Position numbers and translations under genes: made by a program. Source: Patescibacteria group bacterium (GTDB lineage: Bacteria > Patescibacteriota > Saccharimonadia > Saccharimonadales > Saccharimonadaceae). From it: a stretch of DNA of 17,103 bases. The stretch's first letter is position 1, and the number at the start of each line of letters is the position of its first letter. Positions 1 to 8,318 of the stretch are shown piece by piece. The notes under the pieces are model-generated. The model was not told the DNA's origin. It did not search any database and saw only the letters and a list, made by a program, of their open reading frames with translations. Location of the stretch: positions 1 to 17,103 of the forward strand of contig JAUPVA010000075.1 of NCBI GenBank assembly GCA_030917245.1, written 5' to 3'.

Positions 1-1037
1 CGGATAATCCGAGCGTTTTCAACTTCTGGTTAGCGATGGTTGGGATCACGGATGTACTGTTCGTGGTAGTGATTGCTCTGATTGGCTTCCATGTGATGAG
101 CGCTGCAACTTTCGGTCTCGATGAGATTGATTTTAAGCACTTGCTCCCTAGAATTGTGCTCATCTTCCTGCTACTTAACACCTCGATATTCATTATTGAT
201 GGCTTTATCGCAGCTTCTAATGCGCTGATTACTGCCGTTGGTCATATTGGTGGGGCATCGAGTGTCTGGGACACTTTAACAACCGTATTCAAGGAAGCCG
301 GAGGGCAAAGTGTCGCCGCCCTGCTCATCATGCTTGTCTTCCTGATCTTCTCGTTTATTCTACTTATCTACTATGTCGGACGTATCGTGACATTGTTTAT
401 TGGCGCAGTACTGTCGCCGCTTGTTATCTTAATCTGGCTCATCCCCGGATTCAGAGATTTCAGTGAGACAGCGATGAAAACCTACCTCACTACGATATTC
501 GTCTTGTTTGTCCACGTCGTCATTCTGACACTGGCAGGATCGCTCTTTGTGGGATTATCTGCGACAAGCGGTAACGATGTGCCGAATGTGCTGATGAGTA
601 TGGTTGTTGGACTCGCAGCCGTCGTTGCACTTCTCAAAACACAAGGTCTGCTCATGCAATTCAGTTACGTCAGTTTAGGCGCACGGTCGTCACGGCAACT
701 TGGTACGCAGTTTATGAACGGCGTCAGTTACTTGGGCGGTAAAGGCAAGGCAGCCGCAACGTGGGCAACAACGAGTAGTGACAGCAAGGCATCTACTGCC
801 GCTTCGACAGGAGGACTGAAGAAAGCTTCACGGGGTACAGGTACAAGCTACACCGCGCCGAAATCAAAACCGACACCTCAAGTTAAAGTAACGCGCATTC
901 CCGCTACCGGCACCTCGTCTCGCGCACCGAAAGTCGGCACGGCAAATGCCTCGCCGCGTAGCATTGCTCCTGTCACGGACATTGCTAGCAAACGTAACGC
1001 CAAGACAACCATTAAGAAGGAGGATAAAGCAGCATGA
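1..1037 (+). CDS. VirB6/TrbL-like type IV secretion membrane protein (5' partial)
   Basis: Probable polytopic inner-membrane channel component of a type IV secretion-like machine. The frame is open from position 3 through the ATG at 36, so the gene very likely starts before the window and the first methionine at 36 is internal. Counting from that Met, hydrophobic segments lie near residues 2-24, 36-64, 93-139 (probably two spans), 149-174 and 185-204. They are followed by a Ser/Thr/Ala/Lys-rich, low-complexity tail of about 110 residues that is probably cytoplasmic. Polytopic topology with a disordered tail, directly upstream of PrgI and VirB4 genes, is typical of VirB6/TrbL proteins in Gram-positive and CPR-type systems. 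The stop overlaps the next start as ATGA, which indicates coupling. Family assignment rests on topology and context, since VirB6 proteins share little sequence. Confidence 0.75.
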   Translation, partial: DNPSVFNFWLAMVGITDVLFVVVIALIGFHVMSAATFGLDEIDFKHLLPRIVLIFLLLNTSIFIIDGFIAASNALITAVGHIGGASSVWDTLTTVFKEAGGQSVAALLIMLVFLIFSFILLIYYVGRIVTLFIGAVLSPLVILIWLIPGFRDFSETAMKTYLTTIFVLFVHVVILTLAGSLFVGLSATSGNDVPNVLMSMVVGLAAVVALLKTQGLLMQFSYVSLGARSSRQLGTQFMNGVSYLGGKGKAAATWATTSSDSKASTAASTGGLKKASRGTGTSYTAPKSKPTPQVKVTRIPATGTSSRAPKVGTANASPRSIAPVTDIASKRNAKTTIKKEDKAA

Positions 1038-1540
1038 AAGTAACCGTCGTACCAGCACAGGTCACGACCGTTGAAGATCGTATTACTGGCAATCTCAGCG
1101 TTTCGCAGATCGTTCTCTTTGCCATACCGGTTTTCGGCGGATCACTCCTTTATGTGGCGTTACCACCAGTTATGGAGTTCCATCTTTACAAACTCATCGT
1201 GATTGGTTTCATGGCACTTCTGGCAGGACTGCTCGCTATTCGCATCAAGGGCAAAATCGTCTTGATGTGGGCGTTGGTTTTGCTCCGCTATCACTCACGC
1301 CCTCGATTGTATTTGTTTAATAAGAATACATCCGCATATCGAGAAGACTATCCTGAACCACCTAAAGAAGCTGAAGCAAAAACCACGGTCAAAGAGCACA
1401 TACCCATGACACTCCCGAAGTTAGGTGTGAAGGAAAAAGCCTACATCTATGCGACACTTGATGATCCAATTAGCCAGTTACGTTTTGAGACTACCAAGAA
1501 AGGAGGCCTTCATGTCCGTATTACAGAAACGCAAGAATAA
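1034..1540 (+). CDS. PrgI family protein (VirB3-like T4SS component)
   Basis: Small membrane protein of 168 residues matching the PrgI family, the VirB3-like partner of VirB4 in Gram-positive type IV secretion systems. The N-terminal part starts MKVTVVPAQVTTVEDRI and is followed by two closely spaced hydrophobic segments (about residues 27-44 and 52-68), then a basic stretch ending in RYHSRPRLYLFNK, as expected for PrgI. About 70 charged residues follow and are probably cytoplasmic. An AAGGAGG ribosome site at 1017-1023 lies 10 nt before the ATG, and the start overlaps the upstream stop by 4 nt. Its 3' end overlaps the next gene by 29 nt. Known role of the family: it anchors or assists the VirB4 ATPase at the membrane; the role here is inferred from this order. 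Confidence 0.85.
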   Translation: MKVTVVPAQVTTVEDRITGNLSVSQIVLFAIPVFGGSLLYVALPPVMEFHLYKLIVIGFMALLAGLLAIRIKGKIVLMWALVLLRYHSRPRLYLFNKNTSAYREDYPEPPKEAEAKTTVKEHIPMTLPKLGVKEKAYIYATLDDPISQLRFETTKKGGLHVRITETQE

Positions 1541-2153
1541 AGCACCGAGCAGAACACAGATTGCAATTAAAGGCGCGAAAGATGGTATTTTACTGCTGCC
1601 AAACAATCAGTATCGGGCAGTGCTTGAAATATCATCGCTGAACTTCGAGCTGAAAAGTGAAGATGAACAGGACGCCATCATCGACACCTACGAAAGTTTC
1701 TTAAACTCAGTCGGCACGCCGCTCCAAATCTTGATCCGAACCCGCGAGATTGATATGGATAAGTACCCTGAGGACCTAGGCGCACGGCTTGAAGATGAAA
1801 CGGAAGAGATCTATCGTGAGCAGCTTGTAAGTTACGACGAGTTCATTAGATCGCTAATTCAGTCCAACAAGATTCTGACGCGTCATTTCTATATCGTCGT
1901 GTCATACACTCATACCACGAAAGGCAAGGCAGACTTTGAGATGGTAAAAGAATATCTCGGGCTGACTGTCGATATCGTGGCTAAGGGTATGAACCGTCTG
2001 GGCATGAGTGCTCGACAACTTAGTAGCCTTGAAACGCTCGATTTGTTTTACAGCTTCTACAATCCAAGTGCCGCGAAGATTCAGCCGCTCAGCGAACGGG
2101 CGCTCCAGATGATACACACTGCTTTAGTCCAGAAAGGAGAAAGTAATGAATAA
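1512..2153 (+). CDS. TraC-like / VirB4 N-terminal-like conjugation protein
   Basis: Soluble protein of 213 residues with no membrane segment and no Walker motif. The start at 1512 (MSVLQKRKNK) is preferred over the longer open frame from 1449 because AAAGGAGG at 1499-1506 is correctly spaced before it and the longer form would overlap the PrgI gene by 92 nt. The sequence (IAIKGAKDGILLLPNNQYRA, then a mixed alpha/beta region with a conserved-looking REQLVSYDEFI stretch) resembles the separate TraC-like proteins encoded just before VirB4 in monoderm conjugation clusters. These resemble the N-terminal domain of larger VirB4 proteins. It probably works with the adjacent ATPase. It overlaps the VirB4 gene by 8 nt. 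Family call is moderate; exact function is unknown. Confidence 0.65.
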   Translation: MSVLQKRKNKAPSRTQIAIKGAKDGILLLPNNQYRAVLEISSLNFELKSEDEQDAIIDTYESFLNSVGTPLQILIRTREIDMDKYPEDLGARLEDETEEIYREQLVSYDEFIRSLIQSNKILTRHFYIVVSYTHTTKGKADFEMVKEYLGLTVDIVAKGMNRLGMSARQLSSLETLDLFYSFYNPSAAKIQPLSERALQMIHTALVQKGESNE

Positions 2154-3876
2154 AATTTCCACCCTCAAGAAGCACCGTGAGGCTAAAGAAGCAAAGCGAC
2201 GAGAACTGTCACTTAGTTTTGGCGAACAGGATGCACTTGATGTCATGAGCTACTCTGGTTTAGAGGAAACACCAGATTACCTTAACATTGACGGCGTGTT
2301 CATCCGAACACTGTATATTAACGGCTATCCATTCGTCGCAAATTCAGGCTGGCTTGATAGTCTGATTAACTTTAATCACGACACGGATATCAGCTACCAC
2401 ATTCACGAAGTCAATGCGATCCTGGCACTGCCAAAGCTCCACCGTAAGATTACCGAGCTTGAGTCCACGAAGCGTGCCATGATCCGCGCTGGTAAGATTG
2501 TCGGTAGCGAAGTGACTGATCCTCTTGAGTCAGCAATTGAACTACGCGACAAGATCCAACGTGGTCAGGAAAAGTTATTCCAGATGTCTATTTACGTGAC
2601 ACTCAGAGCGGACAGCCTAGAGGAACTGAATAAGACCACGAAACTCCTCGAAGCTACCATGTCGGCGCGGCTATTCTACTCAAAGATTGCCCGCTACCAG
2701 CAGTTAGAAGCCTTGCAGGGTATCTTGCCACGAGGCGAAGATCAGTTGAGTCAGAAACGAAACCTCGACAGTTCCAGTGCGGCACTGACATTCCCATTTA
2801 TGAGTTCAGAACTCGTACAGGAGTCAGGTATTCTCTATGGGGTTAATAAGAGCAATAACTCGCTCGTTATTCTTGATAGGTTCGGGCTACACAACGCTAA
2901 CTCTATCGTGTTCGCACAGTCTGGATCGGGCAAAAGCTACACAACAAAGGTAGAAATTCTGCGCCAGCTCATGCAAGGCACAAAAGTAATCGTGATTGAC
3001 CCCGAACGGGAGTATAAACGTCTCACTGAGTCAGTTGGGGGTACGTATATTAAGCTGTCGGCCAAGAGCAAGGAAAAGATCAATCCGTTCGATCTCGCTA
3101 CCACCTTTCACGCGATTGATGATTTGTCCGAGCATGCCCAGGACTTAACGGAAGTTATTAGTCTAATGGCCGAAGGTCTAAACTCGCGCGAGAAAGCAGC
3201 GGTTGATAAAGCAATCCTTAAGATATATAAAAAGGCCAAAAACCAACAGCCACTGCTCGAAGACTTGTACGCTGAGCTACAATCGCTTGGCCAACTAAAG
3301 CTGTGTGAACGGCTCGAAAAATACATCTCCGGATCACTTGCCGATGTCTTCAACGCTCAGACAAATATCAAACTGGATAACCGACTCGTTATCTTTGATA
3401 TCAAAGATTTGCCCGAAAGCTTACGCCAGATCATGATGCTCATCATCAGCAACTTTGTAAAGAATCAGGTGATGGCTAAGCCAGAAAAGCGCTTACTCAT
3501 CATCGATGAGGGTTGGATGCTGCTTGAGCATGAGGAGTCCGCTCGATTTGTAGCAGGACTCGTAAGGCGTGCTCGTAAATACTACCTTGGTGTTTCTATT
3601 ATCTCTCAGCAAGCTAACGACTTCTTGCGAAGTGATTACGGCCGAGCAATTGCTTCACAAAGTGCACTTCGTATCCTCATGCGACAAGACACAACAACGA
3701 TCAAGAATGTAGTATCAGAGTTTAACTTGAGCGAATACGAGCAGGGTTTCTTGCTAACCTGCGAACGGGGTGATGCGCTCATTATTGCCGACCAAAACCA
3801 CGTCGCCGTCAAAGTTGTTGCCTCAGAAAAAGAACACCCACTCATTACTACTAATCCGGCGGAACTGTATTCGTGA
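2146..3876 (+). CDS. VirB4-family type IV secretion ATPase
   Basis: Cytoplasmic/membrane-associated motor ATPase of 576 residues that powers substrate export or pilus assembly in type IV secretion. The Walker A motif QSGSGKS is at residues 258-264, followed by the VIVIDPEREY strand near 283-292 that is typical of VirB4/TraC P-loop proteins. The Walker B is LLIIDEGW at 450-457, with D454 and E455. An arginine-rich segment (VRRARKYYLGVSIISQQ) and a sensor-like region follow. The N-terminal half (about 1-235) is the VirB4 N-domain. The ATG at 2146 has AAAGGAG at 2133-2139. The protein is short compared with many VirB4 proteins of 600-850 residues, consistent with part of the N-domain being encoded by the preceding gene. 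The stop overlaps the next start as GTGA. Confidence 0.93.
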   Translation: MNKISTLKKHREAKEAKRRELSLSFGEQDALDVMSYSGLEETPDYLNIDGVFIRTLYINGYPFVANSGWLDSLINFNHDTDISYHIHEVNAILALPKLHRKITELESTKRAMIRAGKIVGSEVTDPLESAIELRDKIQRGQEKLFQMSIYVTLRADSLEELNKTTKLLEATMSARLFYSKIARYQQLEALQGILPRGEDQLSQKRNLDSSSAALTFPFMSSELVQESGILYGVNKSNNSLVILDRFGLHNANSIVFAQSGSGKSYTTKVEILRQLMQGTKVIVIDPEREYKRLTESVGGTYIKLSAKSKEKINPFDLATTFHAIDDLSEHAQDLTEVISLMAEGLNSREKAAVDKAILKIYKKAKNQQPLLEDLYAELQSLGQLKLCERLEKYISGSLADVFNAQTNIKLDNRLVIFDIKDLPESLRQIMMLIISNFVKNQVMAKPEKRLLIIDEGWMLLEHEESARFVAGLVRRARKYYLGVSIISQQANDFLRSDYGRAIASQSALRILMRQDTTTIKNVVSEFNLSEYEQGFLLTCERGDALIIADQNHVAVKVVASEKEHPLITTNPAELYS

Positions 3877-4472
3877 ACCCAGTCGCAGTAGGTTTTGGAG
3901 CCGCGATATACAGCGGGAAAAAGCTACTAATCATAGTCCTATTATCCATGTTCGTAATACTTGCACTTCCGATGGTTGCTGTCGGCTCGATGGGCACGAG
4001 TGCTCTTAGTTTTTTGGCTAGCTCACCAAACGCAAAAGCAGCTGAATCAAAAGGTTTTTACATGGGTGAAATGGTGCCCGGGAATACCTACGAATGGGGT
4101 AACTGCACTTACTGGGCATATGCAATGCGCGTATGGGCGGGCAACCCTATCGGTAAATGGTGGGGTAACGCCAATACGTGGGATGATTCTGCGCGTAATG
4201 AAGAATACGTAGTCAATCACACGCCTGCCGTTGGCGCAGTTTTTCAAACAGACGAGGGTGAATGGGGGCATGTTGCCTATGTCATCAAAGTTGATGCAGC
4301 TACCGGTGAATGGACAATTTCTGAAATGAATGCGCCGAACCTGAACGTAGTGTCACAGCGAACATTTTCAAAGCAATCGGCCATATATTACACGTTTATC
4401 CACGACAAGAAAGGAGCGCCGACATGGACCCCTCTGCCTATCTCGAATTCATCGTTGCCAACTGGCAACTAA
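3873..4472 (+). CDS. Membrane-anchored CHAP-domain peptidoglycan hydrolase
   Basis: CHAP-type cysteine amidase/endopeptidase of 199 residues, the likely VirB1-like wall-opening enzyme of this secretion cluster. It begins with GTG overlapping the VirB4 stop. A strongly hydrophobic signal-anchor covers about residues 17-40, then a short linker leads to a CHAP domain from about residue 62. The catalytic pattern is visible: C78 in GNCTYWAYAMR, H133 in WGHVAYV, and E151/N153 in ISEMNAPN as the third polar residue. Such enzymes cut peptide cross-links or the amide bond in peptidoglycan, here outside the membrane. The ribosome site is weak, so translation probably depends on coupling to virB4. The 3' end overlaps the next gene by 49 nt in a different frame. 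No other wall-binding domain is seen. Confidence 0.88.
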   Translation: MNPVAVGFGAAIYSGKKLLIIVLLSMFVILALPMVAVGSMGTSALSFLASSPNAKAAESKGFYMGEMVPGNTYEWGNCTYWAYAMRVWAGNPIGKWWGNANTWDDSARNEEYVVNHTPAVGAVFQTDEGEWGHVAYVIKVDAATGEWTISEMNAPNLNVVSQRTFSKQSAIYYTFIHDKKGAPTWTPLPISNSSLPTGN

Positions 4473-7030
4473 TACTGACAGTACTTGTCATTGTTACAGG
4501 TGTAGTGTTTGTACTCTTGATTACACGAGCAATAATATGGCGTCGCTACCTGCTGCGTAGAGACATGGTATGGCTTGAAATAACACCACCATCGACCATA
4601 ACCAAAACTCCAGAGGCAACAGAGCAGTTATTTTCAGTCATCCATGGTACGCGAGCCGCAAGGAGCCTGAAGGACAAGCTACTGGCGCGTTCGCCTGTAA
4701 TGAGTTTTGAAATTGTGTCTACTAAAAGGGATGGTATCCGCTTCCTCTTACAGACAGAGCGCCGTTATTCGAGTATGACTCAAAAAATCATCGCGTCATA
4801 TGTACCCGACTCTAAGGTAAAAGAAGTTGAACGTGTGCTCAGCCCTGCAGATTCAGTACTGGAATTTAAGGAAACCAATCACTATGTTTTGCCGCTTACG
4901 CTCACATCGGTAATGGAACAACACGACCCGCTATCTTATGTCACTGGCGCAATGACGAAGCTCATGGACGATGAGGAAATAACGCTGCAGATCATTGCAT
5001 ATCCTACTCGTCTTCGCGAAGCAGAGATACTGTCACATCGGATACTCGGGAATGAAAATATTCTTCAGCAAGTAGGTAGTAAAAAGATCCCTATACTCGG
5101 GACTCTGGGCAGCCTATTCGGGAAGGTGGCAATGAGCTCCACAGATTTTACGAGTGAAGTTTACATGGGCACTACATACGGATACAAAAACTACTATGAT
5201 TCAAAGACACGCAGCGCACAACAGCAAGCAAAGATTACGAATCACGACAGGCCAGCTCGCACCCTTAGCGCTTTTGAGCTCGAATTGATGGAAACGATGC
5301 ACCGTAAAGTGACTCATCCACTGTTTCAGGTGAATCTTCGAATACTCATCAAAAGCCCGGATGCGCGCGAACATGCCGCCGCGTTCAAGTCTGCCCTCGA
5401 CGGCTACAGCGTACCACCGTATCAGTCATTGAGGGCTAAAATCAACGTACCACTAACAAAATCGATTTGTTTAAAAAATGCGACAAGTCGCGTACCTTCG
5501 CTTTTTCGTCGTTCGTCGACCGTACTTGCATCGACCGAGCTGGCCAATCTTTATCATTTTCCGGCTAGTAGAATCAGCAGAACAGATAACCTCATCTCTT
5601 CACTTAGTAAAACTTTACCAGCACCGATCTCATTAAAATCTGGTCGTAGTTTAGCTGTAGTGATTGGCGAAAACGTCCATCACGATACGTCAACAACAAT
5701 TGGACTAACTGAAGCCGAGCGTGAGAGACATATGTATGTGATTGGAGGCACGGGAAACGGAAAGACAACTATGTTGCAATATCAAATAGTTCAGGACATG
5801 CAAGCGGGCAAAGGTGTCGCCGTTATCGATCCTCATGGCGATATGGCCGAAACGATACTAAAACACGTTCCCGAAGAGCGAATAAACGACGTGATCTATT
5901 TCAATCCTGACGACCTTGAATACCCCATCGGACTAAATATGCTCGAGCTATCACCTGGGCTCAAAGATAACGAGCTGCTACGCGAGAAGGATATTATTAC
6001 TGAATCAGTCGTATCGATTTTTAGAAAGATTTTTTCTGACGAAGACTCTGGCGGTCACCGCATTGAGTACGTTCTACGAAACACCATCCAAACTGCACTT
6101 ACAACAGAGAACCCTACGCTGTTTACCGTTTTCGACCTGTTGAATGACTCGAAATATCGAAAAACCGTCACCAAAGATCTCGAAGATAAAAACCTCGTAA
6201 ACTTTTGGAATAGCGAGATCGGTAAAGCTGGTGAGATGCAGAAAGTAAAGATGGCGGCTGGAATCACTTCAAAAATTGGGCGCTTCCTCTTTTCGGCATC
6301 TGCGAGGCAGATACTCGAACAACCTAAATCAACCATAGATTTCGACGATATCATCAACAACGGTAAGATATTAGTCTGCAATTTATCGAAAGGTCTGCTT
6401 GGCGAAGACACCTCTGAGCTGTTTGGAATTACCATTCTAGCCAAGTTACAGCTTGCTACTTTGCGACGTGCGCGAATCACCCAAAGCAATCGTACGCCAT
6501 TCTACCTGTACGTGGATGAGTTTCAGAACTTTGCTACGACTTCTTTTGTGCAGCTACTCAGCGAGGCTCGCAAATACAAAATGTTCCTCACGATGGCCGA
6601 ACAGTCTACATCACAGCAAGACGATCAACAGATGGTCAGTATCATTCTTGCAAACGTCGGGACTGTGGTATGTTTCCGAACGGGCAATCCTAATGACGAA
6701 CGCCTCCTACTGCCATTCTTTTCACCCTACATTGAACAGGGAGAAATTAATAACTTACCCGCCTATAACTTTTACGCAAAACTATCCGCTATACAGCCAC
6801 AAGAACCTATGTCAGGTCAAACTTTATTGCTCGAGGATGAAGGTAGCGAAAGAATAGCCGAGTTAGTGAAGGAGCACTCAAAGAAACAGTATGCCAACAA
6901 GCAAAAAACAAAGATTAAGCCCGAGCCCAATAAAACGACCAAAATACAAGGAAGCAGGCACAGGTCTCCCGCTCAAGACAAGACTAGCCAAGAAACTGCC
7001 GTATTAGATATAGAAATGGGAAACGGCTAA
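4424..7030 (+). CDS. VirD4/TraG-like coupling-protein ATPase with N-terminal membrane anchor
   Basis: Large ATPase of 868 residues. One transmembrane segment lies near residues 14-38, followed by a domain of about 390 residues that I do not recognise, then a P-loop motor. Walker A is GGTGNGKTT at 441-449, followed by the VIDPHGDMAETIL strand typical of HerA/VirD4-type conjugation ATPases; Walker B is FYLYVDEFQNF near 693-703 with D698 and E699. A TraG/TraM-recognition-like region follows (ATTSFVQLLSEARKYKMFL, then AEQS). The last 50 residues are charged and probably disordered. Known role of the family: it recruits DNA or protein substrates to the channel. AAGGAG at 4411-4416 precedes the ATG by 7 nt. 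It closes the secretion operon; the large extra N-terminal domain distinguishes it from classical VirD4. Confidence 0.88.
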   Translation: MDPSAYLEFIVANWQLILTVLVIVTGVVFVLLITRAIIWRRYLLRRDMVWLEITPPSTITKTPEATEQLFSVIHGTRAARSLKDKLLARSPVMSFEIVSTKRDGIRFLLQTERRYSSMTQKIIASYVPDSKVKEVERVLSPADSVLEFKETNHYVLPLTLTSVMEQHDPLSYVTGAMTKLMDDEEITLQIIAYPTRLREAEILSHRILGNENILQQVGSKKIPILGTLGSLFGKVAMSSTDFTSEVYMGTTYGYKNYYDSKTRSAQQQAKITNHDRPARTLSAFELELMETMHRKVTHPLFQVNLRILIKSPDAREHAAAFKSALDGYSVPPYQSLRAKINVPLTKSICLKNATSRVPSLFRRSSTVLASTELANLYHFPASRISRTDNLISSLSKTLPAPISLKSGRSLAVVIGENVHHDTSTTIGLTEAERERHMYVIGGTGNGKTTMLQYQIVQDMQAGKGVAVIDPHGDMAETILKHVPEERINDVIYFNPDDLEYPIGLNMLELSPGLKDNELLREKDIITESVVSIFRKIFSDEDSGGHRIEYVLRNTIQTALTTENPTLFTVFDLLNDSKYRKTVTKDLEDKNLVNFWNSEIGKAGEMQKVKMAAGITSKIGRFLFSASARQILEQPKSTIDFDDIINNGKILVCNLSKGLLGEDTSELFGITILAKLQLATLRRARITQSNRTPFYLYVDEFQNFATTSFVQLLSEARKYKMFLTMAEQSTSQQDDQQMVSIILANVGTVVCFRTGNPNDERLLLPFFSPYIEQGEINNLPAYNFYAKLSAIQPQEPMSGQTLLLEDEGSERIAELVKEHSKKQYANKQKTKIKPEPNKTTKIQGSRHRSPAQDKTSQETAVLDIEMGNG

Positions 7031-7068
7031 ATCAATGCTGTTAGAATCAAGGTTCACATATCAAATAA

Positions 7069-7085
7069 GCGTCATAGCTAGACGC
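7069..7085. repeat. Small inverted repeat in promoter region
   Basis: GCGTC at 7069-7073 and its reverse complement GACGC at 7081-7085 flank a 7-nt loop. The right arm overlaps the proposed -35 box of the downstream gene. There is no U-tract after it, so it is not a standard terminator of the secretion operon. It may be a weak operator or chance. Confidence 0.3.
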
Positions 7086-7107
7086 GGTAAGGGCCGTGTG
7101 GTAAAAT
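7079..7107 (+). promoter_or_regulatory. Promoter of the 87-residue gene, predicted leaderless
   Basis: A -35-like TAGACG at 7079-7084 and a -10 TAAAAT at 7102-7107 are separated by 17 nt. The ATG at 7114 begins only 6 nt after the -10, so transcription should start at or next to the start codon. No Shine-Dalgarno is present. Confidence 0.6.
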
Positions 7108-7113
7108 CACTAT

Positions 7114-7377
7114 ATGGAATTTAGAGGTATACAAAGAATCGCAGCATTTTTCGGTGAATCAACGCCAGTCTCACTTGGCGTCGGAGAAGTACTTCCAATT
7201 CTTGAGGACCCAGAACATCCATGGGACAAACAGCAAATGGATCTTTTCGATCTGGCTGTTGATCAAGTATTAGCTCCTGATAGAGCTGCTATTACTCGAT
7301 TAGATCAAGTAGAAGCTAAGAGGGCTAGAGTAGCCAATCGGCTAACTGAGATGGCCTTTCGACGTACGCAAAAATAG
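7114..7377 (+). CDS. Hypothetical protein, 87 residues
   Basis: Small soluble protein with no family that I recognise. It has an N-terminal region (MEFRGIQRIAAFFGESTPVS), an acidic middle (EDPEHPWDKQQMDLFDLAVD) and a basic, probably helical C-terminal part rich in Arg, Lys and Ala. No signal peptide, membrane span or metal-binding motif is seen. It stands alone with its own promoter between the secretion operon and a convergent gene cluster whose last stop lies 33 nt away. The reality of the gene is supported by a -10 box exactly 6 nt before the ATG, the same arrangement as four other genes here. Its role cannot be inferred. Confidence 0.6.
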   Translation: MEFRGIQRIAAFFGESTPVSLGVGEVLPILEDPEHPWDKQQMDLFDLAVDQVLAPDRAAITRLDQVEAKRARVANRLTEMAFRRTQK

Positions 7378-7410
7378 ATTACGCTTAAGATATGAACACA
7401 AATATATGAT

Positions 7411-7962
7411 TCATAGGTTTTCGAGCAACTCTAGCAATTCCGTACATGATTGTTCACCATCAACAGAACCAGACATGTGACCAGCATTGTTTTTCACTAC
7501 CAATTTTGTACCTAGCTCATCCTTTAGCCGTTCGCCATACTGTTCTGAAACAAATGGGTCGTTATCAGATTGAATAGCAACAAAACCATTTTTAGATTTG
7601 TCTATAATTTTTGAAAAGTCAAGTCGTGTTTCAAAAAAATTCTCCAACTCTCTAAAGCCAAGTTGGTCAGTAAATCCAGCAACAAATATGACCTTTCCAA
7701 CTCGTCCACTTTCAAGTGATTCCAAGTAACGCATAATTGCAACCGTACCAATACTGTGTCCAATAAGTACAAGTTCATCATCTGGCTGTCCAATGATTTT
7801 CTTTAGATGCGGTAGCCATGTTGCAAGTATTGGTGGGTCTGAATCAGGCATATCAGGTACTGAAACTTGATAGCCTAGGTCTTCTAGCTGTGATTTTGCC
7901 TATGGATACCAAGCATAGTCAGAATCTCCACCCCAACAATGAACTATGATGGCTCGCTTCAT
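7411..7962 (-). pseudogene. RBBP9/YdeN-like serine hydrolase interrupted by in-frame UAG
   Basis: The ATG at 7962 overlaps the stop of the cupin gene as ATGA and reads MKRAIIVHCWGGDSDYAWYP, then hits TAG at 7902-7900 (codon 21). It then stays open for 162 more codons. The rest is an alpha/beta hydrolase: nucleophile elbow GHSIG (S70 in full-gene numbering), acid in SDNDPF (D133/D135), and histidine in AGHMSG (H162). The upstream paralogue (9010-8432) has WFPW at the matching place, so TAG sits where a Trp codon TGG is expected, a single G-to-A change. An internal ATG at 7851 could give a 146-residue product, but it would lack the first beta strand of the fold and the HCWGG oxyanion-region motif. 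It is either a young pseudogene or a sequencing error; UAG recoding is unlikely because lemA and the 87-residue gene end in TAG. Confidence 0.8.
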
Positions 7963-8303
7963 ACCTTGACCCTTACAAAAATCATTTCATGCTCATAATC
8001 AGTGGGGTTGTGTATTTTGTGTTGAGTGTTCGCAGGGTAGACAAATACATCACCAGGAGCGTAATCATATACACCGTCCTCGTCGTGTACCTCGCCTTCG
8101 CCCTTTACGACTACCATAATCTCCTCCGTGTCGGTATGATCATGCCAATCGAATGTTTTTCCAGCAGGAAGGTACCCATGAGTCATCATATCAAAATGAA
8201 CACTTTTTAGATGGTCTGGTGAAGCATAAACTTTTCTTGCACCACTACCACCATGAGCATCCTCTTTTTGTATACCATGTGAAGGTCGCTTGGTTATTTT
8301 CAT
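7959..8303 (-). CDS. Cupin-domain protein
   Basis: Single-domain cupin of 114 residues. Cupin motif 1 shows metal-ligand residues H54 and H56 and E60/E61 in WHDHTDTEE with glycine G68 at the usual distance. Motif 2 reads GDVFVYPANTQHKIHN with H95 and N99. Such proteins bind a divalent metal in a beta-barrel and act as dioxygenases, isomerases or small-ligand sensors; the sequence does not say which. The N-terminal 40 residues include an HGGSGARKVY stretch, which may bind a ligand. It lies between two serine hydrolase genes, 15 nt downstream of a 38-residue mini-ORF, and its stop overlaps the start of the next gene by 4 nt. The ribosome site (GAAAG) is weak. Confidence 0.85.
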   Translation of the reverse strand: MKITKRPSHGIQKEDAHGGSGARKVYASPDHLKSVHFDMMTHGYLPAGKTFDWHDHTDTEEIMVVVKGEGEVHDEDGVYDYAPGDVFVYPANTQHKIHNPTDYEHEMIFVRVKV

Positions 8304-8318
8304 TTTAATTTCTTTCGG

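Noticed and set aside
1449..1511. Longer start for the TraC-like gene
   Set aside because: It would overlap PrgI by 92 nt and has no ribosome site; AAAGGAGG points to the ATG at 1512.
3770..4009. 79-codon plus-strand frame across the virB4-CHAP junction
   Set aside because: It overlaps both well-supported genes in another frame and has an Arg/Ser-rich composition typical of shadow frames.
7900..7902. UAG read as an amino acid (genetic code change)
   Set aside because: Other genes in the window, such as lemA and the 87-residue gene, end normally with TAG; a single nonsense change is simpler.
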